Shown: positions 36,307 to 49,299 of the stretch, one piece after another
Position numbering within the stretch: the first letter of the stretch is position 1
How the letters are laid out: the number at the start of each line of letters is the position of its first letter
DNA from: Fusarium oxysporum f. sp. lycopersici 4287
Taxonomy: Eukaryota > Ascomycota > Sordariomycetes > Hypocreales > Nectriaceae
Assembly (NCBI RefSeq): GCF_000149955.1
Contig: NC_030987.1
Coordinates: forward strand, 3,627,138 to 3,691,137
Direction: 5' to 3'
Length of the DNA stretch: 64,000 nucleotides
The notes under the pieces: generated by a model
What the model saw: only the letters and a program-made list of their open reading frames with translations
What the model was told of the DNA's origin: nothing
Database searches by the model: none
Translations under genes and position numbers: made by a program

Positions 36307-37284
36307 AAGTGATAGTGCTTGTCTATTTTATCATTTGCTTTCAAATGCTGTTGTCTTGTTATCCTTAGGTGGATGTATGAAGACAAAAAACGGAAACCAG
36401 ACCGATACCCATATTCTTAATTCTTTATGTACGATGACCGGATGCTGCACTGCCTTTGGTTTCTTTTTCTGGGTTCTATTGCGCTGAGAGCTGGTTATCT
36501 CGGAGTTACCAGATTGTGTCATGATATTGGTCTCATTTGGTGTTTTTCATATTATTGGGAAATTGGATCTCTTCGAAATCGCCGTATACATGGATAAGAT
36601 GGCGGCGCTATCAGATTTTGTATGATGCCTTTATTTGTATGAGAGAGCAAAAAGATATCCAGGATCGACATCCACCAGAATAAATTGATGAATATTGAAA
36701 CAAACGTCCAGCGATAGTAACTCTACTCTGAATGTGTTTGTCTTTGCCACTGTACTTGATATTTCTGCAGTCTTCAAAACAAGAAGGGTGACATCCAATA
36801 GTATGAATTCCACTAGGTACGATAATACTGAGGCATCAGTGAAAGATCCTCCGATGAACCACAAATTCTAGAGTCGATGATGGTTGTAAAGGGCCCTGAA
36901 GGCAAAACGGCCGACCCCGCTAACGGCCATCTAGGTTATTTCATTGGTCAGATAACATCCGTAGGCCATTTTCGATGGTGGATATCGGCTGATGTTAACG
37001 ACTTCGATCTTTGTGAGGGCCGAGCTAAACTTTTTTTCTGTACATAGCGATTGGAGTCTTGTTGATTTACGGTATTCGATAGAAGCTTTCTTTCTCACTT
37101 CTACGGCTCTGCCGTGTGTATAATACAACCGCTCTTTATCGGTTCGAGTTTGAGGTACTCCAATTCGGATCCTTGCTTCTCAGTTTTTGTCATTGGAATC
37201 CGTCCTTTCGCCTACTTGCCACCAAGCATGAACAACGTCTGTCCTTAACCTTTCGACATAATACAGCACATCCCCTTGACTTCA
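36307..37284. other. Intergenic, small basic protein gene / PPR gene
   Basis: A spacer of about 1 kb with only short spurious frames. The AT content is raised around 36620-36800. Nothing specific was recognised. Confidence 0.4.
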
Positions 37285-40200
37285 ATGCTCGAGCGAACAG
37301 CTGCGACTTTGGAGTCGCGCAGTCTCCAGCGTGTAATTCACAAGACTTCGATTCGATCTCGACGATTACATACAGGCTTTTGGCAACATGGAGCCTCTGC
37401 TATCGAACTTTCCAGTTCCTTGCCTGGTTCGATGAGAACTGCTCGGGTGGCCGCCTCCGAACCGGAAACAAAGCAATTACAGTCGAATCTACTTGCTTCA
37501 GTCTTGGTCCTTGACTTCCTTTACCCAAAATTGACTATTCCTGTTTTACGCCGCCTCTACCCTGAACTACCCAACTCTCAGCATGCGCAAAGAACAGCAA
37601 TCGTTCCGACAAGACGAGCATACTCCTCGATAATACCTCCGAATACGACCGACACGAATGAAGCAAACGAAAATAAAGAAAAGACCGAAACGACGACTCC
37701 TGATCAGCCTGAGCCATCGCACGAGAGGTCACATCCTTATGAGATAGCCGATATAGCGGAGGACCCAACTTTGTTTCCTGGTGGAAAACCAACGGTGGGC
37801 ACCAAAGCTGAGCCAGAACTGCAGCAAGTACGGAAACTTCGACAGCTATTGGATGGAAAGGGTCGCCATTTTCAGGATGTTTGGGACCAGTACTCGGTGC
37901 TAGACAATGACCAAAGAAGTTTCATACGTGGCCGGGTAGTGCAGTATCTATCTCGCTCCCATAGCATCGTTGAAACAGGAAGGGCCCTCTCAGTATTCCG
38001 CCAAATTCCGCCAAATTCGTGGGATAATGACACCTTGACTGCAGGAATCATCCTGCTTCTACGGTCCGGGGATCTTCCTTCGGCTGTGGAGTGCTTCAAA
38101 ACCGGATTGGAAACGAGAGGGTTGAACCACGGACTTGAATACTTAATGGCGGATGCGATCAACTCGAAAAAATGGGCGGCAGCTTTGGAGGTATGGATTT
38201 CATTCTACAAGGACCGCATCAAAAGAAAACCCGATGCATTGGCCCCGGATCTAGAACGACTTCAGCAGCTTGGGTCTCTTCCTTCACAAGGATCTCACTA
38301 CTTCGCCTTCCGAGCCTATCTAGTTGGCGAAGGCGCAGAGCAGCATAAGAAAATCAAGGAAGACCCCGTTGCCTCGCTAGCCTTGTCCTCTTTCCGGAAG
38401 TTCTTTGCCAACATGGCACTACGAGAACCGTGCCGCCCCAAGCAAGCGGGGATTATTCTTGAGACTCTGAATGATCGAAATGCATACAACACATACCTAA
38501 ACACCATGTTCGACCGCTGGATGGTAAAGCAGGAGAGTCGGTCCACTATGGAGCAACTTATTCCTATCTACCAGAAATTTCGGGAACTACCAGATGCTCA
38601 GCCTGCGATGACTGTCTACCGCGGCATGTTCAAGGTCTGCTACCCAAAGAGGTCGGCGAGACTTGAAGAGATTAAAGAAGACTGGATTCGTTTCAAAGGC
38701 GGGCTCAACCAATGGGGATATGAAAAGTATCTCAAATATTACGCAGAGAGGGGCGATGTGCGAGCCGTCATAGATTTATGGTCCAAGTACGTGAAAGATT
38801 TTCCTGAAGTGGTTCGGTCCCCCCGTGGATTTAGAAGCACAATAAACGTATATGCTCAGCTTGGAGACGTTGAGAATGCAAAAAAAGAGATCGACAAGAT
38901 GATCAATGAATACCGGGTTGAGCCGGACCTCGACTGCTGGAATACATATCTCAAGGCTTACATGAGGACCAATGACTATGATGCTGTCATGAAATTGTTC
39001 GAGGATATCGCAGAAAAGCACGAGCCGGATGGATTCACCTATGCACACGCCATGGCCATGACCGCTAAAAGGGGTGATTTGGAGACTACCCTGGAAATCT
39101 TCACCAAATCACAGCAAGCTGAGGTACCTATCACCAAAGAAATGGGTCTGGCTCTGGTGGTAGCATACTGCCAGAATGGCCTTCTTTCCGAGGCTGAGAG
39201 CCTTTGCATTGAGCTGACCCATCGTAAGCTCATATCTGGAGCTATTTGGAATCAGCTTATCAACTTCAACGGTGTCGAGGGGAAGCTCAGCAAGGTTTAC
39301 GAACTACTCAAGCGCATGAGAGAATTTGGCGTGGAATGGGATGATGAGACGTACACCTTTCTTCTCCAGGCGCTTATCCGAGTCAACCAAATCCATCCCG
39401 CCTATAATTTACTGAAGCGTGGTGTTCAGGAAAGACTGTTTCTTGTCACCGCGGCGCATTTCGCTATCGTTATGGCTGGAGCTGCTCGTGTCGGAGAGTA
39501 TGAGCTTGTTGAAAGTCTTTTCCGTCGATTGCAAGAGTCAGATTTGCCTGTTACCTTCAGTGCTTGGGTTGCTCTCGTCGGCGCTGCCGTGAAGAGAAAA
39601 CCTGGTGTTGAGCGAACCCAGAATTTGGCCAAAGAATTTGTCGCGTATTTCGAAAAGGCTTCTGAGGCAGCTAAAACGACAGGGGAGTCCGTGCCGGATG
39701 AGGAGGTTGGTACAACTGATATCAGCAATCTCACAAGACTCAAAGGAGAGACTAAATTCGTTGGTCGAGCGATCACTCTACTTACCGAGCTTCGAGACTT
39801 TGGCTCCATTGACGAGTTGATGAGTCTATTCGTTGAAATCTTCCCCGAGTTCAAGAACGAACAGTTTCCTCCTGATGTCATGTCCGCTTTGATACGCGCA
39901 CTTCACGCAGATCAGAGATACCGCAAGGCCATTGAGCTATGGGAAAAGACTTGGGAAAGTGCCCTTGCATCCAGCCGGAAACGCTCAGGTGATGGCATCA
40001 TGCCTGGTACCGAGTACTCTCTGTCTCGTGCTCTTGACGCAGTGGCAATGACATTCAAAGAGATAAACCAACCAGAGCTTCTCAGCAAGACCGTCGACAA
40101 GGTCACAGAAGCTGGTTTCAAGCTGACCCGACAAAACTGGGTGCGCATTGTCCGTGATCTTTCTGATATGGGCAGATTTGAGCGTGCCTTGTACTGGTGC

Positions 40201-40995
40201 GAGAAGATGCTCATGCCAGGGTGGCAAGGCTGGGCACCCCCTCGGCACATCCCGCGTTTGATGCGAAATACCCGTACCTTGAAGCCTCCCAACAGTCTCC
40301 TCTTCCGTCTGCAGCACAAGTGGATAGAGATGCGTAAGATGGCAGCCTGGTCTGGAGACGTCTCTCGTGTGTTATCCACTGTCGAGGAGAAGTACCCACG
40401 TCTGCACCATGCTTTTACCACATCAGAGATTCAGTCGATGCCTACGGCATATGTCGTAAATGGTAAAGAGATTTCGCCTGGTGAACTCGACAAAGTACTT
40501 CAGAGTCTGTCTTACCATTCCCTACTGAAAGTTAAAGAGACTCTGCTCCGAGAGTTGCAGAAGGAGAGGAAGCGTGGGAAGAACCTTGGAGTAGCATCTG
40601 AGCCCTTGGAGGTCATCGACAACAAGACATGGAAGGAAATGCTACATAACAGAGTTCGACGGTATGCCGCTATATGGCATTCTCAACGAAACGCGAACTT
40701 TGAGCTGAACCAAGCGCTCAAGATTTCCAATGCATCAAGCGACGTCACAATCGAAGCGAAGGCAATGGGATCTGAGCAACCAGACGATCAGGTTGCCCGC
40801 CAACGCTTCAGCTACTGGAACGCGTTCTGGGATCGTTATGACCAGAGGTTTCACGGTGCGAAGCCGCAACCGAAGAAGCCATACTCGAAAGAGAATCATC
40901 ATGGAAACAATACCTGGGCACACAAAGCAGAATCACGCCACAAACTGGCTAAGAAGCGGGCAGAGAAGTTGAGGAGGCAGATGTTTGATGATTGA
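37285..40995 (+). CDS. Mitochondrial pentatricopeptide-repeat protein (CYA-5-like)
   Basis: An intronless frame encodes 1236 aa from the ATG at 37285 (MLERTAATLESRSLQR). The start is followed by a basic, acid-poor leader expected for mitochondrial import. From about residue 390 to 900 there are consecutive ~35-residue helical-hairpin units with PPR signatures, for example GFRSTINVYAQLGDVENAKK, DLDCWNTYLKAYMRTNDYD and ETYTFLLQALIRVNQIHPAY. The C-terminus is Lys/Arg-rich. PPR proteins bind organellar RNA sequence-specifically; in Neurospora the similarly organised CYA-5 supports COX1 expression. The PPR and mitochondrial calls are strong, but orthology to CYA-5 is inferred from size and layout only. 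Confidence 0.9.
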   Translation: MLERTAATLESRSLQRVIHKTSIRSRRLHTGFWQHGASAIELSSSLPGSMRTARVAASEPETKQLQSNLLASVLVLDFLYPKLTIPVLRRLYPELPNSQHAQRTAIVPTRRAYSSIIPPNTTDTNEANENKEKTETTTPDQPEPSHERSHPYEIADIAEDPTLFPGGKPTVGTKAEPELQQVRKLRQLLDGKGRHFQDVWDQYSVLDNDQRSFIRGRVVQYLSRSHSIVETGRALSVFRQIPPNSWDNDTLTAGIILLLRSGDLPSAVECFKTGLETRGLNHGLEYLMADAINSKKWAAALEVWISFYKDRIKRKPDALAPDLERLQQLGSLPSQGSHYFAFRAYLVGEGAEQHKKIKEDPVASLALSSFRKFFANMALREPCRPKQAGIILETLNDRNAYNTYLNTMFDRWMVKQESRSTMEQLIPIYQKFRELPDAQPAMTVYRGMFKVCYPKRSARLEEIKEDWIRFKGGLNQWGYEKYLKYYAERGDVRAVIDLWSKYVKDFPEVVRSPRGFRSTINVYAQLGDVENAKKEIDKMINEYRVEPDLDCWNTYLKAYMRTNDYDAVMKLFEDIAEKHEPDGFTYAHAMAMTAKRGDLETTLEIFTKSQQAEVPITKEMGLALVVAYCQNGLLSEAESLCIELTHRKLISGAIWNQLINFNGVEGKLSKVYELLKRMREFGVEWDDETYTFLLQALIRVNQIHPAYNLLKRGVQERLFLVTAAHFAIVMAGAARVGEYELVESLFRRLQESDLPVTFSAWVALVGAAVKRKPGVERTQNLAKEFVAYFEKASEAAKTTGESVPDEEVGTTDISNLTRLKGETKFVGRAITLLTELRDFGSIDELMSLFVEIFPEFKNEQFPPDVMSALIRALHADQRYRKAIELWEKTWESALASSRKRSGDGIMPGTEYSLSRALDAVAMTFKEINQPELLSKTVDKVTEAGFKLTRQNWVRIVRDLSDMGRFERALYWCEKMLMPGWQGWAPPRHIPRLMRNTRTLKPPNSLLFRLQHKWIEMRKMAAWSGDVSRVLSTVEEKYPRLHHAFTTSEIQSMPTAYVVNGKEISPGELDKVLQSLSYHSLLKVKETLLRELQKERKRGKNLGVASEPLEVIDNKTWKEMLHNRVRRYAAIWHSQRNANFELNQALKISNASSDVTIEAKAMGSEQPDDQVARQRFSYWNAFWDRYDQRFHGAKPQPKKPYSKENHHGNNTWAHKAESRHKLAKKRAEKLRRQMFDD

Positions 40996-41425
40996 TCATG
41001 TATAACAGATTTATGTGTATAAAACCAAAAGATTCTACTATTTTTGTATAATAGAAAATTCAAGCCATGACCAACATGTTGACCGTTTCAAGTTCAAAGT
41101 ATTACGAGCTTTTGGCCAGCTCTTTCACAACAATTACTAGAGAGTCGTATAAGTGTGTAGAGATTCAATTGACTATCTAAACCTTCTATGGCAGGTTTTG
41201 CCTGGTATCGAGATACACCAAACGCCTCAAAGCAATATAACTCCTGACCAGGTCCCTTTAATCCAATCCAATGATTAGACGGGGTAGAAAAAGAACGCCA
41301 TCCAGGGCAATCGATACCCTCTATGATCCAATATACAGATATTTGGTTATAATAAGACCCTTTCAATGAGGGCACTTAATGTACGGTAGGCATGCTGAAA
41401 CATGCAATTACTGAATAACTTTTGT
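40996..41425. other. Intergenic between convergent genes
   Basis: A 430 bp spacer separating the PPR gene and the Atos-domain gene, presumably both 3' UTRs. AT-rich polyadenylation-type sequence follows the PPR stop (41020-41060). No gene was seen. Confidence 0.45.
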
Positions 41426-43836
41426 CTAAGGAGACATGTCACCCCGGTTGGGTGTCTCTGGAGGTGATGGTTGCTTGACCCCGAGGGAACGCAAGCGCTG
41501 GGAAAGCAAGCCTTCAGCACCACCAAGTGATCCAGACCTGTTAAGAGCGAAGGCATTGCCGCCGTACCCAGGTTCACCTTTGTTCAGCTTCTCGTAGAGT
41601 GCAGGTCCCGACGGTGAACCATCAGTCGAGTCCTTGGTCGAAGGACGACTGGCTTGGGATGAGCCGGGAGAGCGCATTTCGTTACCGAGGGCGGCAGTTG
41701 TGCTTGTGCTGTTACTGACATCGCTGCTTGTTCGGACGCGCCCAGGAAGATAGAAAGGGATCGGGTCGAGTGGCAAGGTATTGCCCGCTGCAGAGCTGCC
41801 AGTAGAGGAATCATTGACCCGAAACATGTGCTCCATGGCATCGAAAGCATGAGACGTAGGGCCCGGGAAGATTCCTACACTACGTCTGCGAAGCGCCTTT
41901 TCAGCGGCTAGCATAGCTCCAGGACCAGAGTGTGTAGGCAGCGGAGTATGCATCAGACGAATGGGCTTGTAAGGAGTGTAGCGAGGCTCTGGCCATGTTG
42001 TTTCGTTTCTGAGTTTCTCCTTGCCGTCGGGTACACGGTTTGCAAAGACAATGCGAATGCTCTTGTAAAGATAGTACCGCCCTTTTGCAGGGCAGCAAAT
42101 GTGGAGATGAGCGAGATATCTCAAGATAGGACGGTCACTGGTGTTTACTTCGGATGCTGCAGGGGCGTTTTCAATAATGGGACCAGCCGAGTAGCTACGC
42201 TGTCTCACAAAAGTTTTGGTACCTGGTTCCATACCCGTCAGGTCATAAGGAATCAGGAACAGCTTGACAGCAGTCTTGTTCGGATTCTTGACAATGATTT
42301 GGATCTGCCCCTTCTCCGGAATAAGATAGCTTCCGCCTGGAGGGGCTTTCGCAGAGCCAGAACCGGACCTGCGGCTGGCTCGAGAATTTCGGCGTGAAAT
42401 TTGCTCAGATCCTTGATTATCAAGACCGATATCCATCATGTCTTCGATGGGTTTCCTGTCTGCAAATCGGCTTTGTGCTTTCTTCTTTGCCCGATGCTCA
42501 TCATCGGGGTTAGGAAGACCGTTTTCAAGGTCAATCTGACCAACATAGGGACTCGGCCCGTCGTCCGTATTTGATCTACCATGAGAGGTGCTGCTGTAGC
42601 TGTAATACACAGCAGGAAATGAAAGAGTAACGTGTGGCGGGCACTTCAAACTGGACTTGCATTTTCCCTTGCCCAACACGCCGATCTGAGCGACAAAGTC
42701 CAGTGGCTTAGAAGGGGTCGTAGACATGCGACCACGAAGAATGCTCTCTTCATAAGATCCAACCATAGATGCGTGCTGAAGTGGCGAAGATTCTGCGACT
42801 AGAGAGGACCTTCGTGGTCGAAGAAGAGCGGGCGTTGGTGGAGATGCACCGGCCTGCATGAAGCTTGGAGTTGAAGTCAATGACCGTCGAGGTTGATGTG
42901 CCTGATATGGAAATGCTTCTCTGCGATACGAAGGAACACGCTGCGGGAGAGAATATCGTGGCGATGGGGACATCCACGGTGAGGAAGAGGCTGAGTTTGG
43001 CATGTAGCGACTGTTCCCAGTATATCCAAATCCATCTCTCGGTATAGACATGTCGTGTTCTTCTGAGCTCTGGGCCTGAACCAAAGGACTAGTAGGTGGC
43101 TTGTACACAAAGCTTGAGGAGAGAGATGAGGATAGAGGCGATGTAGTTGATCGGAAACTCTCTGCACTCCCTGTAAATGGTATTCCTTTATCGTGCTGGA
43201 ACGGCGTGTAGTGTCTCGGTGGTGAAGTTGCAATCCATGAGCTCTCTGCTGGTGCAGGATATCTACTCCTCGGAGCCGCACGATCCTTAGCTACTGCTTC
43301 CTCCTCGGTGAAGTTACCGCTGTGTAGGGCCGATCTCGGTCGCTCGATGCTGAGGCCATCGCGTAATCTGTTGTCGAAATCGGATTGGGAGTCGTTCTTT
43401 TCGGGTGTGATTTGGGCAGGCGCAAGTAGTGAAGGTTCGAATGGCGACTGAGTTCGCTTTGTCTCGGGAGGAGGAGCGTGGTGCTGAATAATGGAGTCAA
43501 ACTGCGAGAGACTGTTAGAATTTGGAGATATTACAACAAAGAAATGGAAGAACGCACATGACGGTTTGGGATCCAGGTCGGAGACTGAGCCCTCTTTAAC
43601 CTCTCGATTAAAGAGGCTCGATCCGATATCCCATTTTCAGCACTATCGGTTCTCTCGGGACTGTTGGTGTTTGATTGTGGTGGACTCTCAAAGATAGGCC
43701 CTTCGCAAAGTTCGGTACGAATGCTCTCCTCCGAAAGGCGTCTAAGCGTCGGAGCTGGGGGTGGCACCTCGACTTCAATAGGTGGTGCTGGCTCAACAGA
43801 TTCGTGATTGTCTAAATCGGCTTGAAAGATAGGCAT
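41426..43836 (-). CDS. Atos/FAM214-like conserved-domain protein (DUF4210)
   Basis: Exons 43558-43836 and 41426-43501 with a 56 bp intron encode 784 aa. The protein is mostly Ser/Pro-rich and disordered, with one sharply conserved patch: MVGSYEESILRGRMSTTPSK, then PLDFVAQIGVLGKGKCKSSL and KCPPHVTLSFPAVYYSYSS. That patch is the Atos conserved domain. A second conserved block further on (SYLIPEKGQIQIIVKNPNKT, then AVKLFLIPYDLTGMEPGTKT and FVRQRSY) is the companion region described in this family. Animal Atos acts as a nuclear transcriptional regulator; the fungal role is not established. It is divergent from FYV7 across 1.6 kb. Confidence 0.88.
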
Positions 43837-45436
43837 GACGGCGATGTTGAATAGCTGTAACAGCAGCCGTACAGTTTCTTAGTAGAATCCGTCATGAATG
43901 AAGAAAGACGAAAGAGCCGAGAGGTGGTGTTATAAAAGGTGATGGGTGATTCAATGCAGGGATTTTAGAGTTGCTGATATTGTCATCTAACGGGCGTGGT
44001 CAAGGTAGAGAAAGGGTCTGATTAATGAGCCGAGAGATGTGGATATTGGTGTATCATGCGACGAGGACGATTAGAGCAATAGCCAGGCACGGCGTGGGTC
44101 GAGAGAATGCGAATCTGAGTCTGAGTATGAGTATGGGGAATCTGGGATCGTATCGTGGGACGTCATCCACCAAATATGACGACAGTTACACTGACGATGG
44201 AGTGAGTCTTGGGCGGTCCCGTCTTCCCCCGGAAGAGCTAGAAAAGACAAAGAAGAGGAGATGGGCTTATAAGTAGACGAAATGAGTCGTTGACCTGCCG
44301 TGTTAAGAGAGAGAGGTCATATGTTTAAAGAGAGTCAGAGAGATGAGGCGGGCAGAAATCAACAGGGTCTGGGTCTAGGTTTAGGTCCGTCCGGGTACAA
44401 GCAGTTATGATACGACGTTAATTCTATCACCAACTGGGGCCGATGGCGGTGAATGTGTGAATCATTCCCTAGCACGTCTAACGCTAGAACAAAGACTAAC
44501 AAGAGAGTCGTGTACCTTGATGTTTATAGATACCTTTGGATAGAGGAGTTGTTTGTTTGAACGACACATTTTAGATCCCTTGTCATACTGAGTACTTAAC
44601 GTAAGATAATATTCTACTGTAGCTACTATAGGTAGTCTGTCCATGTCTTGATATTCACATCTTGGCCTACAGCTCATGAGGTGGAGATACTGACAGCCCC
44701 CCAGATATGCCACATCCAACTAACGACGTTTTTGGCTTGGTCTCTGATGAAGCATCTCAACTTATTGCTCACAAGGCACAGCAAAAAAAGAAACTTTTCA
44801 CCCACGCTAATCTACAGTGCTCACGTCCCTTGCGGATACCTGACGTTTAGCGCCTGCTGGAAGGATCCCTGACATGCATTGGCTGTAACCGTGTGATTGG
44901 TGATGCAGAGTTGACGTGTAGAAACAGACGCAGTACCTTTGAGCATAACATTGAGACAAGCTGTGCTGCGCCTTGTTATTGCTGAGCTCTTTAGGAAGCT
45001 CAACAGTCCATGAACCAGCCAGTCACCCGATTTTAGGTAGTATAAACTCTCTCTTGTGTGACCTGGCAATGCATCCTCAACCAGAAACAGTTATACCAGC
45101 ATCTCCTCCATCAGCCCACTTACAAGTAGACCAATTATCTGTTGATGCCGTATTCGTTTGAGTCAGTTACACAACAAATAAACAGTCCAGTCCAGTCCAG
45201 TCCAGTTCAGTTCAGTCCAACAGTGCAAAGTCGTGTGAGCTCTGGTTAACTTTTGGTTGATCAGATTACGGCACAGCTCCACCGAAACTCTCCGAAAACC
45301 GACCTAAAAATCACAAGTGCCGTTAGTTACGGTGTCGGTCACGGTCAGCGTGAGACCCACTCCTTCACCGAAGACAGTGGAGACATTTCTCAATTCTCAT
45401 CAACGACAATCCTCATACACTTACAAAGCCACAATC
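43837..45436. other. Intergenic, divergent Atos-like / FYV7 region
   Basis: About 1.6 kb with only short frames. A purine-rich leader precedes the Atos-like gene. The FYV7-proximal part contains the CCAGT repeat listed separately. Confidence 0.4.
45183..45219. repeat. CAGTC pentanucleotide repeat
   Basis: The plus strand reads as tandem CAGTC units, then CAGTT variants, about 220 bp before the FYV7 start codon. It is a short simple repeat in a likely promoter. Confidence 0.85.
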
Positions 45437-46128
45437 ATGGCTCCCAAGCATCAAAACGAAGGCGGCGATGCTGCTCCAGAGGCAAAGAAGCCCAAGCATG
45501 GCTTCAGAGTCGGCCCAGAGAATTTACCAGACGGTCCTTGGCGACGAAAAGGTTTGTCCTCTCTCCTATCTTACCTTTGAAAATTTTCATTCACTTCATA
45601 TACTCACATTCAACCACAGTCACAAAGGTCAAGAAGGAGTTGATTCACAAGGCAAAGGTCAAGAAGGCTTATGCAAAGATCAAAGCTCGTGAACAACAAA
45701 ATGCGCCAGCACCAAAGACGAGCGAGCCTGTCCAAGATGAGGCTCCTGTAGAAGACACCAGCGAGGAGAAGCAACCTGAGGAAGAGGGCGAAGAGATGCA
45801 TCCCACACGACAGCTCATGCTTGCAGATGAAGCCAAGGCACAGGAGAACTCCGTCGGTGAGCCCACTAGTGATGGCAACAGACGGCGCACCAGACGACCA
45901 GGCTACTACGACAAGCAACTCGCCAAAGCAGCACAGCGCCAGGAGGAGGCTGAGATGAAGCGGCGGGAGTTTGAGCGCAGACAGGAAGAGAGGGCGCAGA
46001 AGATTGCTGAGAGGGAGAGGTTCAAGAAGGCCATGGCTAAGACGAGGGATCGTAATGGAAACAAGAAGCTTGGCAGGGAGAGTTCTTTATTGCTGGATAA
46101 GGTCAGGAAGCTTGTTGCTGAGAAGTGA
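45437..46128 (+). CDS. FYV7: rRNA-processing protein Fyv7
   Basis: Exons 45437-45551 and 45620-46128 with a 68 bp intron encode 207 aa, starting at an ATG in strong context (CACAATCATGGC). The N-terminus has GFRVGPENLPDGPWRRK spliced to VTKVKKELIHKAKVKKAYAK, the Fyv7/TAP26 pattern. The middle is acidic, and the C-terminal half is a long charged helix (RPGYYDKQLAKAAQRQEEAE) ending LDKVRKLVAEK. In yeast Fyv7 is a nucleolar factor needed for 18S rRNA processing. The protein is small, charged and coiled-coil-like, as expected for the family. Confidence 0.9.
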
Positions 46129-49100
46129 AAGCCGATGTGAGGAACGGCTTAGCAAAGCATGAATTCTGCGTTGAGGGCGTTCAGAGGTTCTGTTATCGGG
46201 TTAGACAAAAGTTGACACACAAGTTTCATACCATATGACCGCTATAATCGAATCAATCCAAGGTCAGATAATAACAAATTTCGAAGTGCTTTTCTTGGTT
46301 CTGGCGCGGTATGATACATGATAGAGAGGCCAGTGCAGAGGTCGCATCGGTATGAGGACGATCGGTACCTGCAGAAAGACCACGGTGAGGCCGTGTCAAC
46401 GTTTCAAGCTGCATCATATTGATGTGATGGACATGTCACAAATATTTGGGTCCGATGGGTCTAGTCACAACAGGACAATGTATCTCGTGAAAGGCATTGT
46501 ATGTACCTACGAGCAGATCACCAAAACTGGGTGTAGGCTGTCTTGAAGTTTGCCTGCCAGTGAAACTGCGTGCCTGGAAGGCGAAATTTAGATGAGTTTG
46601 TGTCAAAGAACACTTCCGATCGTCGATCTGAATAATAACTAAGCTGGGTTTGTTATATGTTTCTGGAGTTGATATCTCTCTTTTCACCGCATGGAGAGGT
46701 TGTATTCTAAGTCGAACCACCAATGGTTGACCACGACTGGGTTTGTCGCAACTTGACAACGTCGAGTCCGTGTGAATCTCTCTTATTGGCTTTTGAAAAC
46801 TCTTGGCCTTTATTTTGGTATCATTCTCACTTGTACAAAGTTTCGAAGGAAGACATGACGAGACACTTCCAAGTTCGAGATGCTTCATCCAAACTCTGTT
46901 CTATGCTCGTGCCTCGGCCATCAACAATTTGGAATAAAATGGTACAGTCATCTAACAGGGACTAGCTTGCGAGTGTTTCCATATACAGCATATGTAAGCG
47001 GGCTGATGACTGTCACCATCAGTGACAGCTCCAGGTCTTGAAACAGTCAAGCCAGGAGCCCCTACAAACTTGGCGGTGACATAACGGAAAGTTACCCTTA
47101 GTTGTGTGTTAAAACCGAAAGCTTGTCGGTTTTAGCAGCATATATAAGTGATCATATACCTATTCCTGCTTTGGTATGAACGTTACATCTGTCAGATCGA
47201 ATATGGTGATCCGGTGTAAGTTACCGGCGCGCTTACCAGTGACGGATAGATCAAGGGGCTAACGTTATGTCGAAGCTGCCGCAGGGTACGACGACGATCA
47301 AACATGAAACTCTGTGTTATCGGCAAATGCAAGTATTTCTAAGCTACGTGGCTTTGTAATGAGATGACGGAGGTAGAGCGAAAAATGCTAGAATTGGAAA
47401 GAAGAGCGAAAAAGTGGCCCAAGAGTTGAAGAGTTGACAACTTGAAACAAGCGATGGTGATGGAGCGGGAGTTTCAAGATATGCCTCGTCAGCTGTCAAA
47501 GGAAGTGATCGGACCCAAGGAAGAAAAGATCAGTCAGACATGTCACATCAGAGTTGACTTGACTTGAGCTGGTGAACCCATCCATCGCGAGGCTGTGTAA
47601 TCTTGAGGGTTGCAAATGGAGGTTTCCGCAAGCAGTAATGGTAACGTTCAAGGCTGAGCGTGTAATGCTTATGCTTGTCAGCCGTGTATTCAAGGTTACT
47701 TTACTTTATTACTCTCACTGAACAAAGTGTCTCGTCTCATATGGGGAGATTGAAAGTTCCAGGGATGTGGTCGTGGTCGTGACATGCTCCAGTCACTATC
47801 AGGAGGACCCCTGCTCACGAAACCGATCCATGCAATCATGTCCACTCGACTATACCCCTTTCTAACACGTGCATCAAATATATTTCCAGGGTCGTGGGTT
47901 TCATGATGGAATTGGACAAAGGAGAGGCCGGCTTATGAAGGAACCCCCAAAATAGATACAAGTACAACATTAATATCAGCCAGCAAACTGAGCAAACAAT
48001 GGCAACAAAAGTCAACTAACGTTGTATTATGTTATGTTACTCTCTAAATGGAGAGCAAACTCAACTCGCATGACTGACATTCATCCATATTCTACCGAGT
48101 GCAAGGGACTAAATCCTCTCATCCCATTACACGTTTCATGATTTGCGTTTCGTCAATGCCTTACGCAAAGGCTGAAAGGGAAAAATCACACTGTCTGAAA
48201 CAGCGGAGCTTTTTTATCACAACAACGCAACACGACACGACATGAGCTTTACCGTCTTTTTGCCATGTATGCGTACCCTTGCTTTACCCATTAATGAACA
48301 AAGACATACATATGCACTGAACCTAATTCAACGATATGGCTGCTTGCAGCTGCGTTGAGGTTAACATCGTGTTTAAGCAGGTGTCCGTCTCGGGCAACAC
48401 AACCCTAATAAGGTGCTGTAGGGTTTGACGGTTGAATGAAGGAAGCTTTGGTCTTTTTGCCACCAGGCTATCGTCTATGAAATTCACTTCATTCCATAGC
48501 TGCAGTGGAGGTCAGTGGATTGTGTCTCGGCAGCTCTCCCTAGCTCCACGATCCCTTCTCAGAGCTTGTATCCATACAGACTGTCCATATCGTGAATTCC
48601 ATATCTGACAGAAGCAATGTCTCCCGTCGTCAGCGATCTTTACTCTTGCAGGCGGGGTTCATGTCATCGGATCGACATTGCGGAGGAGGACAAGTTCGAT
48701 CCATCATCCATACCCCCATGAATGTCCATTACCAGCCGCGGCCGCCACAAGCGCCTCTTTTCTGCATTGGCTTTTCCGTGAACATCGCGTGCGTGAGTGT
48801 GAGTGTGCCTCTTGTTCCTTCAGCCAGAAAAGCTTGCTCTGTGTCCCCCCTGGGGCCTGGTTTGTTGCCCCTGGGTCTTTGCGTCTAGCGGCATACGCTA
48901 GCCAAGGCGTCTCTGCAGGTGGTGGGTGTTAGTTTGAAGACCGTCTTGAGGCTGGAGATGAGAGGGAGATTGAACGAATTTGAGGTGAGTTTTAGTGATG
49001 GGTGTAATTGTTAGAGATTGCCAATCATGCCCAGTTCTGTATATCCTCTGAACGGATAAAATACCATTGATGCCCAATAGTGAATCTGCATACCTTGTAT

Positions 49101-49266
49101 GTATTCAGACTCAGCATGGTTGCTGGCTACCTTATACCTCGCATCTGCAGCATCACGGTCTGCGAGTACTAGAACGCCCCCTTATTCACCAAGACTCGAA
49201 CTAATTCTCAGTCACTCAGACAAACGATCCGTAGTCATAGACAACGTATGCAATTCGTCAGCTCCC

Positions 49267-49299
<33 letters not shown>

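Noticed and set aside
45253..46128. A longer 291-codon reading of the FYV7 frame that runs through the intron
   Set aside because: It lacks an ATG at its start, and splicing at 45551/45620 gives the conserved N-terminus from the ATG at 45437.
46436..46888. 150-codon minus-strand frame in the gap after FYV7
   Set aside because: No domain, no leader-like upstream sequence and ordinary non-coding composition.
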